Both the position numbers and the translations under genes were made by a program. A stretch of DNA of 64,000 nucleotides from CAZWDL01 sp964632995 (GTDB lineage: Bacteria > Bacteroidota > Bacteroidia > Chitinophagales > Saprospiraceae), in the NCBI GenBank assembly GCA_964632995.1, contig CAZWDL010000021.1:10521-74520 (forward strand), in the 5' to 3' direction. Positions 17,218 through 26,900 of this stretch are shown in pieces. How positions within the stretch are numbered: the stretch's first letter is position 1; every line of letters begins with the position of its first letter. Below the pieces are notes generated by a model. The model was given only the letters and a program-made list of their open reading frames with translations, did no database searches and was not told where the DNA came from.

Positions 17218-17273
17218 TTATCGATTAATTAACCCGGGATTAACACTGAGTTAATGATTCAAAACTAATTTTG
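17218..17273 (+). promoter_or_regulatory. Putative Pho-type box with perfect -7 promoter element
   Basis: TTATC (17218), TTAAC (17229), TTAAC (17240) and TTAAT (17251) are spaced exactly 11 bp apart. TAATTTTG at 17266-17273 matches the Bacteroidota -7 consensus TAnnTTTG exactly and starts 10 bp after the last repeat. Transcription would start near 17280, leaving a leader of about 44 nt before the lipoprotein ATG. This is the best-formed promoter of the set. Confidence 0.7.
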
Positions 17274-17323
17274 CAGCGTCTTTAATTTAATTGATTTAAT
17301 CAAGCATAAAAAACCTGCATATT

Positions 17324-18793
17324 ATGCGTCTAAGATTTTCTCCTCTAGTGTTGTTGTTGCTACCGGCTCTTTTTTTTCTGGGATGCAACGATGATAACGA
17401 ACAAGTTTTCATCGCCCCCAGGGTAACTGCTCCATCCGCCGTAATTTCGGTCGAAAACGGCGCCACCGGTCAATCCGCAACCTTTGACATTTCGGTCGAC
17501 CCCAGCCTGACGGCTACCTACCAGGCGTCCGGTGTCAACGTAACGGTGCTCAATTCTTCGGGTACTGTCAGCGGTAATACCGTTACTATAAATTTTGACG
17601 CAGGCACTACTCCCGGCGCCGCATCCATTAAATTGACCGTCACTGATTCGGAGGGACAATCCGATGATGCAACGGCTACCATAAACATCGGTGCGAATGA
17701 AAGCCTCGTAGTGGTTACCAATAATATCACGCAAAACACCACCTGGACTTCCGACAAGGAGTATATTTTGGCCGGGCGGATCACAGTCGTTGATGGAGTC
17801 ACCCTTACCATTGAGCCGGGCACGATCATCAAGGGTCAGGCCGGCACCGGAGCGAATGCAACTGCTTTGCTCATCGCCAGAGGCGGCAAACTCATGGCGG
17901 ATGGAAGAGCGGATGCGCCGATCATTTTCACTTCTTTTGCCGATGAGATCACTCCGGAAGATATAGCCGCCGGCAATTTCGGCAGTCCGAACCTGGACCC
18001 GGATATCAACGGTCTTTGGGGAGGCGTAATTGTGCTGGGCCGGGCGCCTATCTCCGCTTCCAATGATAACGGTGATATCAGTGAAATTCAGATAGAAGGA
18101 ATTCCCACCTCCGATCCAAATGGATTGTACGGCGGATCGGATCCCAATGATAATTCAGGGGTGTTAAGATACATTTCCATTCGCCACGGCGGCGCCAATA
18201 TCGGCGCAGGGAATGAAATCAACGGTCTTTCACTGGGCGGCGTAGGATCTGCAACCGTCGTCGAAAATATTGAGATCGTAGCCAATCAGGATGACGGCGT
18301 AGAGTGGTTCGGCGGAACGGTAAACGTGAACAACGTCGTAGCCTGGAATGTCGGAGATGACGGAATAGATACGGATCAGTCCTGGGCGGGCGTCTTGGAT
18401 AATTTCGTAGTCGTCACTCCTACGGGTCACTGCTTCGAACTGGATGGTCCGGAAGGCTCTTTCGAAGCCGGTCATACTATCCGTAACGGAACCGTTGTCG
18501 CTTCAGGAAACGGCCGTTTTGCGGAGGATTTGATCAATGTCGACCAGAATTCCATTGTTGCCTTGGAAAATATTTACTTCACCGGAATAGTAGATGGTCA
18601 GCAAATAAACCGCGTTACGGCGCCGGGTGTTACGTTCAGCGGCATTCAGTTCGATGTTGCTGCTGAAGATCTGGCGAACTACGTTAACGGCGAAGTTCCG
18701 GAAGGCGTTACGGCGGGAGGTTCCCCATTTGCTGATTTATCCGTGTTCTCATGGACCTGGGCGGCTCAGGCAAATGCATTTGAAGGTCTTTAA
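17324..18793 (+). CDS. Surface lipoprotein with parallel beta-helix domain
   Basis: The 489-residue protein has a lipoprotein signal peptide with a lipobox ending FFLGC (Cys at about 21) and Asn-Asp residues after it. Residues ~30-125 look like an Ig-like or cadherin-like domain (TYQASGVNVTV to DDATATINIG). From ~135 a right-handed beta-helix runs to the end, with turns such as GVTLTIEPGTIIKGQAG, LLIARGGKLMADG, IIFTS, GLWGGVIVLGRAPI and IEIVANQDDGVEWFGGTVNV. It is followed by a TonB-dependent receptor gene. A surface partner that binds or handles the receptor's ligand is inferred. It is not SusD-like. Confidence 0.75.
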   Translation: MRLRFSPLVLLLLPALFFLGCNDDNEQVFIAPRVTAPSAVISVENGATGQSATFDISVDPSLTATYQASGVNVTVLNSSGTVSGNTVTINFDAGTTPGAASIKLTVTDSEGQSDDATATINIGANESLVVVTNNITQNTTWTSDKEYILAGRITVVDGVTLTIEPGTIIKGQAGTGANATALLIARGGKLMADGRADAPIIFTSFADEITPEDIAAGNFGSPNLDPDINGLWGGVIVLGRAPISASNDNGDISEIQIEGIPTSDPNGLYGGSDPNDNSGVLRYISIRHGGANIGAGNEINGLSLGGVGSATVVENIEIVANQDDGVEWFGGTVNVNNVVAWNVGDDGIDTDQSWAGVLDNFVVVTPTGHCFELDGPEGSFEAGHTIRNGTVVASGNGRFAEDLINVDQNSIVALENIYFTGIVDGQQINRVTAPGVTFSGIQFDVAAEDLANYVNGEVPEGVTAGGSPFADLSVFSWTWAAQANAFEGL

Positions 18794-18819
18794 ATAACAC
18801 AAAGCAGCCTTACAAAGAG

Positions 18820-18849
18820 AAGACCTGTAATTTTTTTACAGGTCTTTTC
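18820..18849 (+). terminator. Terminator between lipoprotein and TonB-receptor genes
   Basis: AAGACCTGTAA (18820-18830) pairs perfectly with TTACAGGTCTT (18836-18846) around a 5-nt T loop, with TTTT at the 3' side. It would reduce transcription into the receptor gene, so the lipoprotein may be made in excess of the receptor. Confidence 0.8.
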
Positions 18850-18883
18850 GCTATTTTATACATAAATCTAAATTCAAGCATAA

Positions 18884-21781
18884 GTGAAACGGTTATTTTT
18901 CATTTTTTTCGTTTTTATCGCTGTTGGAGTTTATGGCCAAAAAGGAATTATTCGGGGTACGGTCATTGAAGAAGCCAGCGCGGATCCTGCTATCGGAGTC
19001 AACATACTCATTAAAGACACCTCAGTCGGGGCTGTAACGGACCTCGACGGCGCTTTTTCCATTGAGGTGGCGGAGGGCGCCTATACTTTGCAGATTTCTT
19101 ATTTAGGCTTTCAGTCGATCACCATTGAAAACGTCGAAGTGAAAGCCGGGGAAGTCACGATACTGGGTGATATCCGTATTTCGGAAGACGTGCTGGAAAT
19201 GCAAGAGGTAGTAGTGACCGCCGAAGAGATAAGGAAAACAGAGGTAGCGCTTCTCACCCTAAAGAAAAAATCGCCGAGTATGATGGACGGCATTTCTTCC
19301 GAAAAGATCAAGCTAACAGGCGACGGCACTGCCGTGGAAGCAGCAAAAAGAGTGACCGGCGTTTCAGTGGAAGGAGGTAAATACGTCTACGTCAGAGGGT
19401 TAGGCGACCGTTATTCGAAGACCACGCTGAACAATGCGGATATTCCCGGCCTGGACCCTGACAGAAACACGCTGCAAATGGATATCTTCCCGACCAGCTT
19501 GATTGAAAATATCACGGTAATAAAAAATTTCACGGCAGAACATCCTGCTGATTTCACGGGCGGTTTATTGAATATCGAAACTAAATCGTTTCCGGAAGAA
19601 AGGATTTTAGACGTATCCGTAAGTACTTCTTTCAATCCGGATATGCATTTTAATTCCAACTACCTGACTTATCAAGGCGGCGATACTGATTTTTTAGGTT
19701 TTGATGACGGCGCCCGCACACTCCCGCCGGGTGCGGATCAGACTAACATTCCGACGCCGATCAGCGGAGATTCCAAAGAGGAGGTTGTCAACTTTATTAA
19801 GGGATTCAATCCTGAACTCGCGGCTAATCGACAAACCAGCTTCATGGACTTTAGCGCCGGCATGTCTTTTGGCGACCAAATCAATTTAAACCCGGACAAA
19901 TACGGGATGAACGGCCCCAAGCTCGGATACATTTTCTCCCTGTCATATAAAATGGATCATAGATATTATGATGATGTAATCTATGGGGAATTTCAGCGGT
20001 TCATCGATCCCGAAAAGTTGGAAATGCGTTACGCCACTCTCCAGAACGGTCAATTGGGAGAACGCAATGTACTGATCGGCGCGTTAGGCGGACTGGCTTA
20101 CAAAAACAAGAATTCAAAAATCAGGCTGACGGCCATGCACCTGCAAAATGGAGAGAGCCGGGCCGGAAAATTCCGCATTGACAATGACGGTGAAGCGGTC
20201 GGGCAATCCGGATATATCGCATCCTCGGATAACCTTGAATTTAATGAAAGGGCCCTTAGCAATATTTTGTTGAATGGCACTCATAAAAATACTAACTCCG
20301 GCTGGGAGATAGACTGGCTGTTGTCTCCGACTTTTTCCAGCCAGGAAGACCCCGATATCAGGAAAACGGCATTCACTCTGACGCCGGTCGATACGCTCTT
20401 CATAGCAGGCGCAGGAGGTAACCCGGCGCGCATCTGGAGGTCCCTGAACGAATTCAATGCGACTGCAAAATTTGACATCACCAAAAAATACAGGTTTAAC
20501 AATGCGCCGGCAAAATTCAAGTTCGGCGCCGGCCATGCCTATAAGCAAAGAGATTACGAAATTCTATTCTTTGACATTCAATTTTTTGCAACCCAATCAT
20601 GGCCTAACCCGGATCCATCCGTCGTGCTTTCACCGGAAAATCTTTATCCGAACAGACCGAACAGCATCTATTACCAGTCCGGCAACAATAGCCCAAACCC
20701 CAATGCTTACGAATCAAATGTAAACAATACCGCCTTTTACGTTTCAAACGAAATAGAGTTCTTGCCGGGCCTTAAGACCATTCTCGGCCTCAGAGCTGAA
20801 AACTACGTGCAACGACATACGGGGCGCGACCAACGGTACGCCAGCGGCGATTTCACTAACGGCAGAAACCTGGACAATGAAAAAGTCCTGGAATCACTCG
20901 ACCTTTTCCCCTCTGTAAACCTGGTTTACGAACTGGTTGAAAACCAAAACCTGAGAGGTTCCTATTCCCGAACGATAGCAAGGCCGTCTTTTAAAGAATT
21001 GTCGTTCGCTCAAATCCTCGATCCTATCACCAACCGGATCTTTAACGGTAGCTTATTCACCTATTCCGACTGGAACGGCCGGCTTACCGAAACCCGCATC
21101 GATAATTTTGACCTGCGCTGGGAAATGTTTATGGAAAACGGCCAGATTTTCTCCGTAAGCGCCTTTTTCAAGAACTTCGATAATCCAATCGAGTTGGTGC
21201 GCATTCCCGAACAACAGACCAGTACGGAATACCAGCCGCGTAACGTAGGAGACGGAATACTTTACGGCGTAGAATTAGAGTTTAGAAAGGACCTGAATTT
21301 CATCGCTCCTTTTTTGAACGACTTCAAACTCAGCACCAACGTAACCTTGGTCGAGTCCCTGATCGATATGACCTTGACGGAATTTAACTCCAGAAAGACT
21401 TATGAAAAAAGCGGGCAAGAGATCACTGATACTCGTCAGATGGCCGGACAGGCGCCTTTCGTCATCAACACCGGTCTTGTTTACAATAATAACAACCTAG
21501 GCCTCGATGCAGGCTTATTTTACAATGTTAAAGGAGAAACACTCGAAATCGTCGGGGCCGGCCTTTTCCCGGACATTTTCTACCAACCCTTTCACAGCCT
21601 CAATTTTTCCTTAAACAAAAAAATCGGAGAAGATCAAAAAACTACCATAGATTTCAAGATTTCCAATATTCTGAACGATCGCATTGAAAGTCTATATCAG
21701 TCTTTCAATGCCGAGGCCCAGCCTTTCAATAGCCTCGCGCCGGGGCGATCCTTCGGAATAGGGATAAGTCACAGATTTTAG
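18884..21781 (+). CDS. TonB-dependent outer-membrane receptor
   Basis: The 965-residue protein has a signal peptide (1-19). A carboxypeptidase-regulatory-like domain follows (about 22-110, GIIRGTVIEEASADPAIGV and LQISYLGFQS), then the plug (about 125-235, with YVYVRGLGDRYSKTTLNN and FTGGLLNIETKS). The barrel ends in the aromatic FGIGISHRF typical of outer-membrane insertion. No susD gene is present; the partner seems to be the beta-helix lipoprotein. The start is GTG 18884. Energy comes from TonB-ExbBD. The ligand cannot be read from sequence, but the Pho-type box upstream of the unit and the PiT-like gene downstream suggest phosphate or an organophosphate. Confidence 0.93.
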   Translation: MKRLFFIFFVFIAVGVYGQKGIIRGTVIEEASADPAIGVNILIKDTSVGAVTDLDGAFSIEVAEGAYTLQISYLGFQSITIENVEVKAGEVTILGDIRISEDVLEMQEVVVTAEEIRKTEVALLTLKKKSPSMMDGISSEKIKLTGDGTAVEAAKRVTGVSVEGGKYVYVRGLGDRYSKTTLNNADIPGLDPDRNTLQMDIFPTSLIENITVIKNFTAEHPADFTGGLLNIETKSFPEERILDVSVSTSFNPDMHFNSNYLTYQGGDTDFLGFDDGARTLPPGADQTNIPTPISGDSKEEVVNFIKGFNPELAANRQTSFMDFSAGMSFGDQINLNPDKYGMNGPKLGYIFSLSYKMDHRYYDDVIYGEFQRFIDPEKLEMRYATLQNGQLGERNVLIGALGGLAYKNKNSKIRLTAMHLQNGESRAGKFRIDNDGEAVGQSGYIASSDNLEFNERALSNILLNGTHKNTNSGWEIDWLLSPTFSSQEDPDIRKTAFTLTPVDTLFIAGAGGNPARIWRSLNEFNATAKFDITKKYRFNNAPAKFKFGAGHAYKQRDYEILFFDIQFFATQSWPNPDPSVVLSPENLYPNRPNSIYYQSGNNSPNPNAYESNVNNTAFYVSNEIEFLPGLKTILGLRAENYVQRHTGRDQRYASGDFTNGRNLDNEKVLESLDLFPSVNLVYELVENQNLRGSYSRTIARPSFKELSFAQILDPITNRIFNGSLFTYSDWNGRLTETRIDNFDLRWEMFMENGQIFSVSAFFKNFDNPIELVRIPEQQTSTEYQPRNVGDGILYGVELEFRKDLNFIAPFLNDFKLSTNVTLVESLIDMTLTEFNSRKTYEKSGQEITDTRQMAGQAPFVINTGLVYNNNNLGLDAGLFYNVKGETLEIVGAGLFPDIFYQPFHSLNFSLNKKIGEDQKTTIDFKISNILNDRIESLYQSFNAEAQPFNSLAPGRSFGIGISHRF

Positions 21782-21929
21782 GAATGAGGAAAGAAATAAT
21801 CGATTCACTAAAAACCACAGTTTTACGGTTTCAATGATTGATCTGATCCGATCATCCAAGCTCCGGACAATTTCTTAGGCTGACTGGTTATTTCTGTCTA
21901 CATTTACGCTAACGAAAGAACAACTGGTC

Positions 21930-22958
21930 ATGGATCTCACCTTTCTCGTCATGTGGCTCGGTTTTGCGCTGGCTTCCCTTTCCGTTGTCGGTAACGATGT
22001 CATCCAGACCTTGGGTACTTTTCTCACTTCCAACGAAAACCGGGTCCCCTGGTATGTCTTATGGCTTTTCGCCGGGCTGGTACTTGCCGGTGTACTGATT
22101 TACGGTTATAATATGGACAACATCGCCTACGGCCGGCTCGACAAATTTGTTTTCCCCGAGCGTTACGCCTGGTATTACCTGTTGCCGCCTATCGTCCTGC
22201 TTACCATCACCCGGCTTGGCATTCCGGTGAGTACGACCTTTATGATCCTGACGCTTTTCTCATTGAGTGAAATTCCTGCTGATCTCACCGCCATGATGGG
22301 CAGTGTTTTCGATACCGATCAGCAACTGGGGGGAATGATCCAAAAATCGATAATGGGGTACTTGGTCGCTTTCGGCGCCGCTATTTTGATCTACCTCGGT
22401 ATCACCACGTTTACCGAAAAGTATTTTATCGAACACCCACTGAAAGATAGCCGTCTCATTCCATGGACGGTTGCACAGTGGTTATCTACTGGTTTTTTGT
22501 GGTCGCAGTGGTTGACGCAGGACCTGGCCAACATTTACATATACCTGAAAGGAGGAACGGAGTTGTCCCCTCTTGGTTTTTTCATTTCCCTGGTCATCAT
22601 CCTGGGACTACTGGCTTACATCTTCTACCTAAAAGGAGGGGCAGTACAGAAGGTTGTCCGGCAGAAAACCAACACCGCTGATATCCGGTCGGCTACCTTT
22701 GTCGACCTCATCTACGGTATCATTCTATATATTTTCAAGTACGATTATTTCGGTCTTTGGGGTGGTAAGATACCCATGAGCACCACCTGGGTTTTCATCG
22801 GTTTGCTCGCCGGCCGGGAAATCGCCATCCGGCTGAGACTGGAAAAGCGCATCAGCAAACAAATCGCCAGGATGATATTCACCGACCTGGCAAAGGTTTT
22901 TGCCGGCCTTGTGGTTTCTGTGCTACTGGTATTTTTGGTCCGGTTGCTGGCAGCCTAG
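21930..22958 (+). CDS. Divergent PiT-family-like transporter
   Basis: A 342-residue polytopic membrane protein with about nine hydrophobic segments. The first helix carries VVGNDVIQTLGTF, corresponding to the ND-x5-GT part of the PiT (inorganic phosphate transporter) signature. IPVSTTFMIL and IPMSTTWVFIGLLAGREIA match the two PVSTT segments of PiT's inverted repeats. The second repeat's ND motif is changed to QDLAN. It is shorter than E. coli PitA and lacks the large central loop. Phosphate import is therefore inferred, not certain. It starts 149 bp after the receptor gene, same strand. Confidence 0.6.
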   Translation: MDLTFLVMWLGFALASLSVVGNDVIQTLGTFLTSNENRVPWYVLWLFAGLVLAGVLIYGYNMDNIAYGRLDKFVFPERYAWYYLLPPIVLLTITRLGIPVSTTFMILTLFSLSEIPADLTAMMGSVFDTDQQLGGMIQKSIMGYLVAFGAAILIYLGITTFTEKYFIEHPLKDSRLIPWTVAQWLSTGFLWSQWLTQDLANIYIYLKGGTELSPLGFFISLVIILGLLAYIFYLKGGAVQKVVRQKTNTADIRSATFVDLIYGIILYIFKYDYFGLWGGKIPMSTTWVFIGLLAGREIAIRLRLEKRISKQIARMIFTDLAKVFAGLVVSVLLVFLVRLLAA

Positions 22959-23154
22959 TGCGGAACTAAGTACGAGGAACGAAGTTTTGACGACCGGATA
23001 CTCCTCTTTGGGAAGGTCTGGCATCTGATATCTGGTTTCTGACGTCTTTTTGATCCGACAAGATTAAATTCCTTGAACTTAGGGCAGGATGCGGGATAGC
23101 CTCCGTTAGAACCCAGCCTGCTATAGCAACTGCCGACCGACGACAGCTAACTTC

Positions 23155-23832
23155 CTATTGCTCCAACTCTTCCATCCGGTAATCCCGTAATTCCACCTCC
23201 AGACTGCCGGTGGATACGAAACGTCCGTTATCTAGCTGTGTCATGACATCCTGGTACTCACCGATGACGCGTTCGCGCTGGTCGCTGCTCCATATTTTAA
23301 CTTTTTTGATCATGTCAAAAAGAGTGTCGCCGTTTAAATCCAGCAGCCAGGTGTCCTGTTGTACACACTCCCCTTCTTCACAGCGATACATAGCCAGGGT
23401 TTGGCGGTGTTGCATCTCTCCTTCGATCATTTCAAAAAGTTCAATCGCATTTCGAAGGCCCTCTCCTTCGTACCGGACGATGTAATAGGGTTTACCTTCT
23501 CCTTTAATAGCATATACAGCGTAGGCATCGTAAGATTTCGGCAGCTTTTCCCGCCATGCTTTTTTGAAGATTCCCATAGCGCCTTCCGGGAGTTTTTCCC
23601 CTTTGAAAAAGAAGTCATAAGAGGCAGAAGTATCGGCGGAAGGATAGACGTGCAGGTTGCCGACATTCGTTTCTTCAAAAAACGAAATGACGGCAGCCGC
23701 CTCTAAGGATTCCACCCGGTTATTGGCAGGATATTTTTTCTTCTCCAGGTTTTCCACGGGTACCTGGCCGGGGAGGGAAAGTGAAAATAAAAATACACCT
23801 ATTGTGATAAACACTAATCTTACAATGACCAT
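23155..23832 (-). CDS. Secreted protein of unknown function
   Basis: I do not recognise the family. The 225-residue product has a signal peptide (about 1-22, ending LPGQ), then a soluble alpha/beta-looking body. Notable parts are a Cys pair (CEEGEC, about 151-156), an Asp-rich loop LDLNGDTLFDMI that could bind a cation, and a Tyr-rich segment KPYYIVRYEGEG. It follows the T9SS giant protein gene on the same strand at 90 bp, so the two may be co-transcribed, but nothing links their functions. Confidence 0.7.
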   Translation of the reverse strand: MVIVRLVFITIGVFLFSLSLPGQVPVENLEKKKYPANNRVESLEAAAVISFFEETNVGNLHVYPSADTSASYDFFFKGEKLPEGAMGIFKKAWREKLPKSYDAYAVYAIKGEGKPYYIVRYEGEGLRNAIELFEMIEGEMQHRQTLAMYRCEEGECVQQDTWLLDLNGDTLFDMIKKVKIWSSDQRERVIGEYQDVMTQLDNGRFVSTGSLEVELRDYRMEELEQ

Positions 23833-23922
23833 ATCGCTTATAAATATCTGATTTTCAAAAAAAACTGTTTTATTTATAAAACTGTATGAGTCACCGGATG
23901 TTCGACCGGACGCTTTTTCCGG

Positions 23923-26900
23923 TCAGCGAATCAATGTTACATCTCCTTTAAACATTTCGGTAGTCCCGTCCGGGAATTCGACTTCCAGGAAGTATACAAA
24001 GACTCCCGGATTTAAAAACCGGCCCTGAAAACGACCATCCCAGCCGTCACTGGGATAGTTGGGACGCGGATTATCTATTTCGTACACCAGCGGTCCCCAG
24101 CGTTCAAATATTTTCAGGTATTTGATTTTCACTAATTCATTAGCAGAGAAAATATAAAAGCGGTCGTTTTGGCCATCGTCGTTGGGCGAGAAGGCATTGG
24201 GAATGTAGAGTTGATCTCTTTTCAGAACCGTAATGATCACATCATCGACGGCGGTACAGCCGTTGGAATCCACCACCATAGCGCTGTAGCGCGTTTTCAG
24301 AACGGGCCGAACCACAATAGCCATAGTGCTGTCGTTCGACAGCGTATCGGGCTCTTCCCATTGAAAAGATTCGATTTCACCCGGTGGGATATTGACAAGG
24401 GCCTGCAGGGTGACAGAATCACCGAGTTTGATAGCCCGGTCCTCTCCCAGGTCGAGCCGGAGATTATTGCCGTTTTCGACCACTGCGGCGCTGCGGTATT
24501 CACAGCCGTTAACATCCTGCACGGTGAGCGTATACGCTCCGGCTGCTAACCCTTCAAATCGCTGACCTGTGGAGAAAGGCCGGTCGTTCAAACTGTATAG
24601 GTAAGGCCCCTCTCCTCCATTCACTCCCCCGATTTCTATATGCCCATCCTCCTCGCCGAAACAAGTCGTGGGGGAAGCTGTCACCTGTAAGCCGACAGGA
24701 ATATTGGTATTCCGGGCGACTTCCACGGTATCAATTGCGGTACAACCGTTATTTGTATCGGTGATCTGCAAAAAGTAGGTGCCCTCTTCATCGACTGTTA
24801 CCGAACGCGAAGAACTCATAAACCCAGTATCCTGTGCAGAAAACCACTCGTACCGGATCGAGGGCCCGGCAGAGGAAGCCGAGGCATCGAGTATGACTTC
24901 CGGGAAGTCGCATTCCAGTTGCTGGTCTTCCCCTGCCTGGGCAACCGGGGTTCCAAGATCGAGACGAACCTGTGTTGTATCGGCGGCCAGGCAGCCATTT
25001 CGCTCATTGCGGGCATGCAATATATAAGTCCCTGCCTCGTCGATTACCGGCGCCAGCGGGCTGTTTGTCCTCAGCGTATCTCCGGCTGAATTAACCCAGG
25101 TAAGCACGATATCCGGACCGGTAAGGGTAGCGGCGGCATCGAGCCGTACTTTCTCATTTTTGCAATCCAGCTGGCGTTCCGGCCCCGCGCTGACAACGGG
25201 CGCCGCCTGATCGGCGCCGATAAGCATCTGTTCTCTGATTCCGCATCCGGTCAGCGTGTCCTCAATACTGAAGTAGTACAATCCAGGTGTTTCCACCTCA
25301 AGTCGTAGCGGATCCGTTGGATTCAGGGCCTGGTTTTCAGCATTCTCCCAGGAATAGACAAATGCCGGACGGCGTTCCGAACGGGAAGCATCGATGGTAA
25401 TTGAAGGATTGCTACAGGTAAGCTGACCCACCGGTTGAATAACGGCCCGGGGGGTAAACCGCAAATCTTCGACGAATACGGTATCCGGCTGTGAAAGACA
25501 TCCGTATACCGTATCCACCACTTGCAGGAAATAGTCACCTCCGGCAGACACCGCGGGGGTAATACCTCCCTGGTTAGTCTCATTGATTCCGGGACCATTC
25601 CATTGATAATCGTACCGTGCTCCGAGGGTGCTGCCTGCGCCCCCGATCCGGATCAAGGGAATACGGCAATCCAGCCGACCGGGATCTCCCGCATCAGCCA
25701 AGGGCTTTGGAACCTCTTTAACCGCCACATTCGCAGAGGTCTGGCACCCGTCCATATTAGTGACGCTTACTGCGTAGGTCCCTGCTGAATCCACCTGAAT
25801 GCTTCGGCTTCCCGACCCTGTCGACCAGCTATAAGCTTCAAAAATGCCTTCTATATCCAGCGAAGTTGACGCTCCTTCGCAAAAATACCGGTCTCCCAGT
25901 ACTTCAAAATCCGGCGCCGCCAGTTCCTCCAGAAAAATAGTTTTGCCGGCTTCACAACCATTGCTGTCGACCACCGTAACCTCATAGGCCCCAGGTTCCG
26001 CCACTTCGACGGCATAAGAAGTATCACCGGTTGACCATTGAAAAGACACAAAATTGGAATCGGCCCGTAAGACGGCCGTAGTCCCTTCACAGTAACTTTG
26101 TTCGGTTTCGATTGCCGGTCGCGGCCCCGGCAACTGATAGACGATCGTTTGAGCGGAACCTGCACAGCCGACCTGGTTGGTCACGGTCACCTGATATATA
26201 CCCGGCTCACTCACCTCCAGCGTTTGTTCAGCCGAGCTATCCGACCATTGATAAGAGCTGTAGCCCGGGCCTGCATCCAGCCTTACACTTTGCTCCGGGC
26301 AGTAAAAGGCTTCGGGGTTCAGCGCCGTCCGGGGAGCCGGTGACTGGCTTACTCTTACCTCATCACTCGTCGTACAACCATTGCCGGCGCGCACCACTAT
26401 TCCGTAAAACCCGGGATCGGAAACGGTAATCTCCGGACTGGTGCTGCCATTGGTCCAGGTATATCCGGAATAAGCGGGATCTACCGAAAGCGTAGTGCTT
26501 TCTCCTTCGCAAAAAAGCGTATCGCCCTCTATATCAATGATGGGAGAAGGTTTTTCCAGGATACTTCTTTCTTTACTGGTGCTGCAGCCGTTCGCATCGG
26601 TAACGCTGACCCGGTAGGAGCCCCCTTCGGCTATACTGATATTGGAAAGGGTATCGCCTGTAGACCAGGAATAGGAGACATAAGGGCCTTCAACGAAGAG
26701 CGAAAGACGCTGCCCACTGCAGAACTCCTCTTGTCCTCGAATAACCGGTTCTACGATGGTAAATTCCTCCACGAAGGCCTCCCGCGCCGAAACGCAGCCG
26801 TTTTCATCGGTGACGGTCACCTCATAGCTTCCTCCCTGGTCAACGGTTAGTTCCTGACTTGTTTCGCCGGAAGACCAGCGATAATTCTGGAATCCTGTTC

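Noticed and set aside
21875..21930. Possible further TTAAC-type periodic box before the PiT-like gene
   Set aside because: TTATT, TACAT and TAACG can be placed 11 bp apart, but two of the three match the motif poorly; the gene may simply be read through from upstream.
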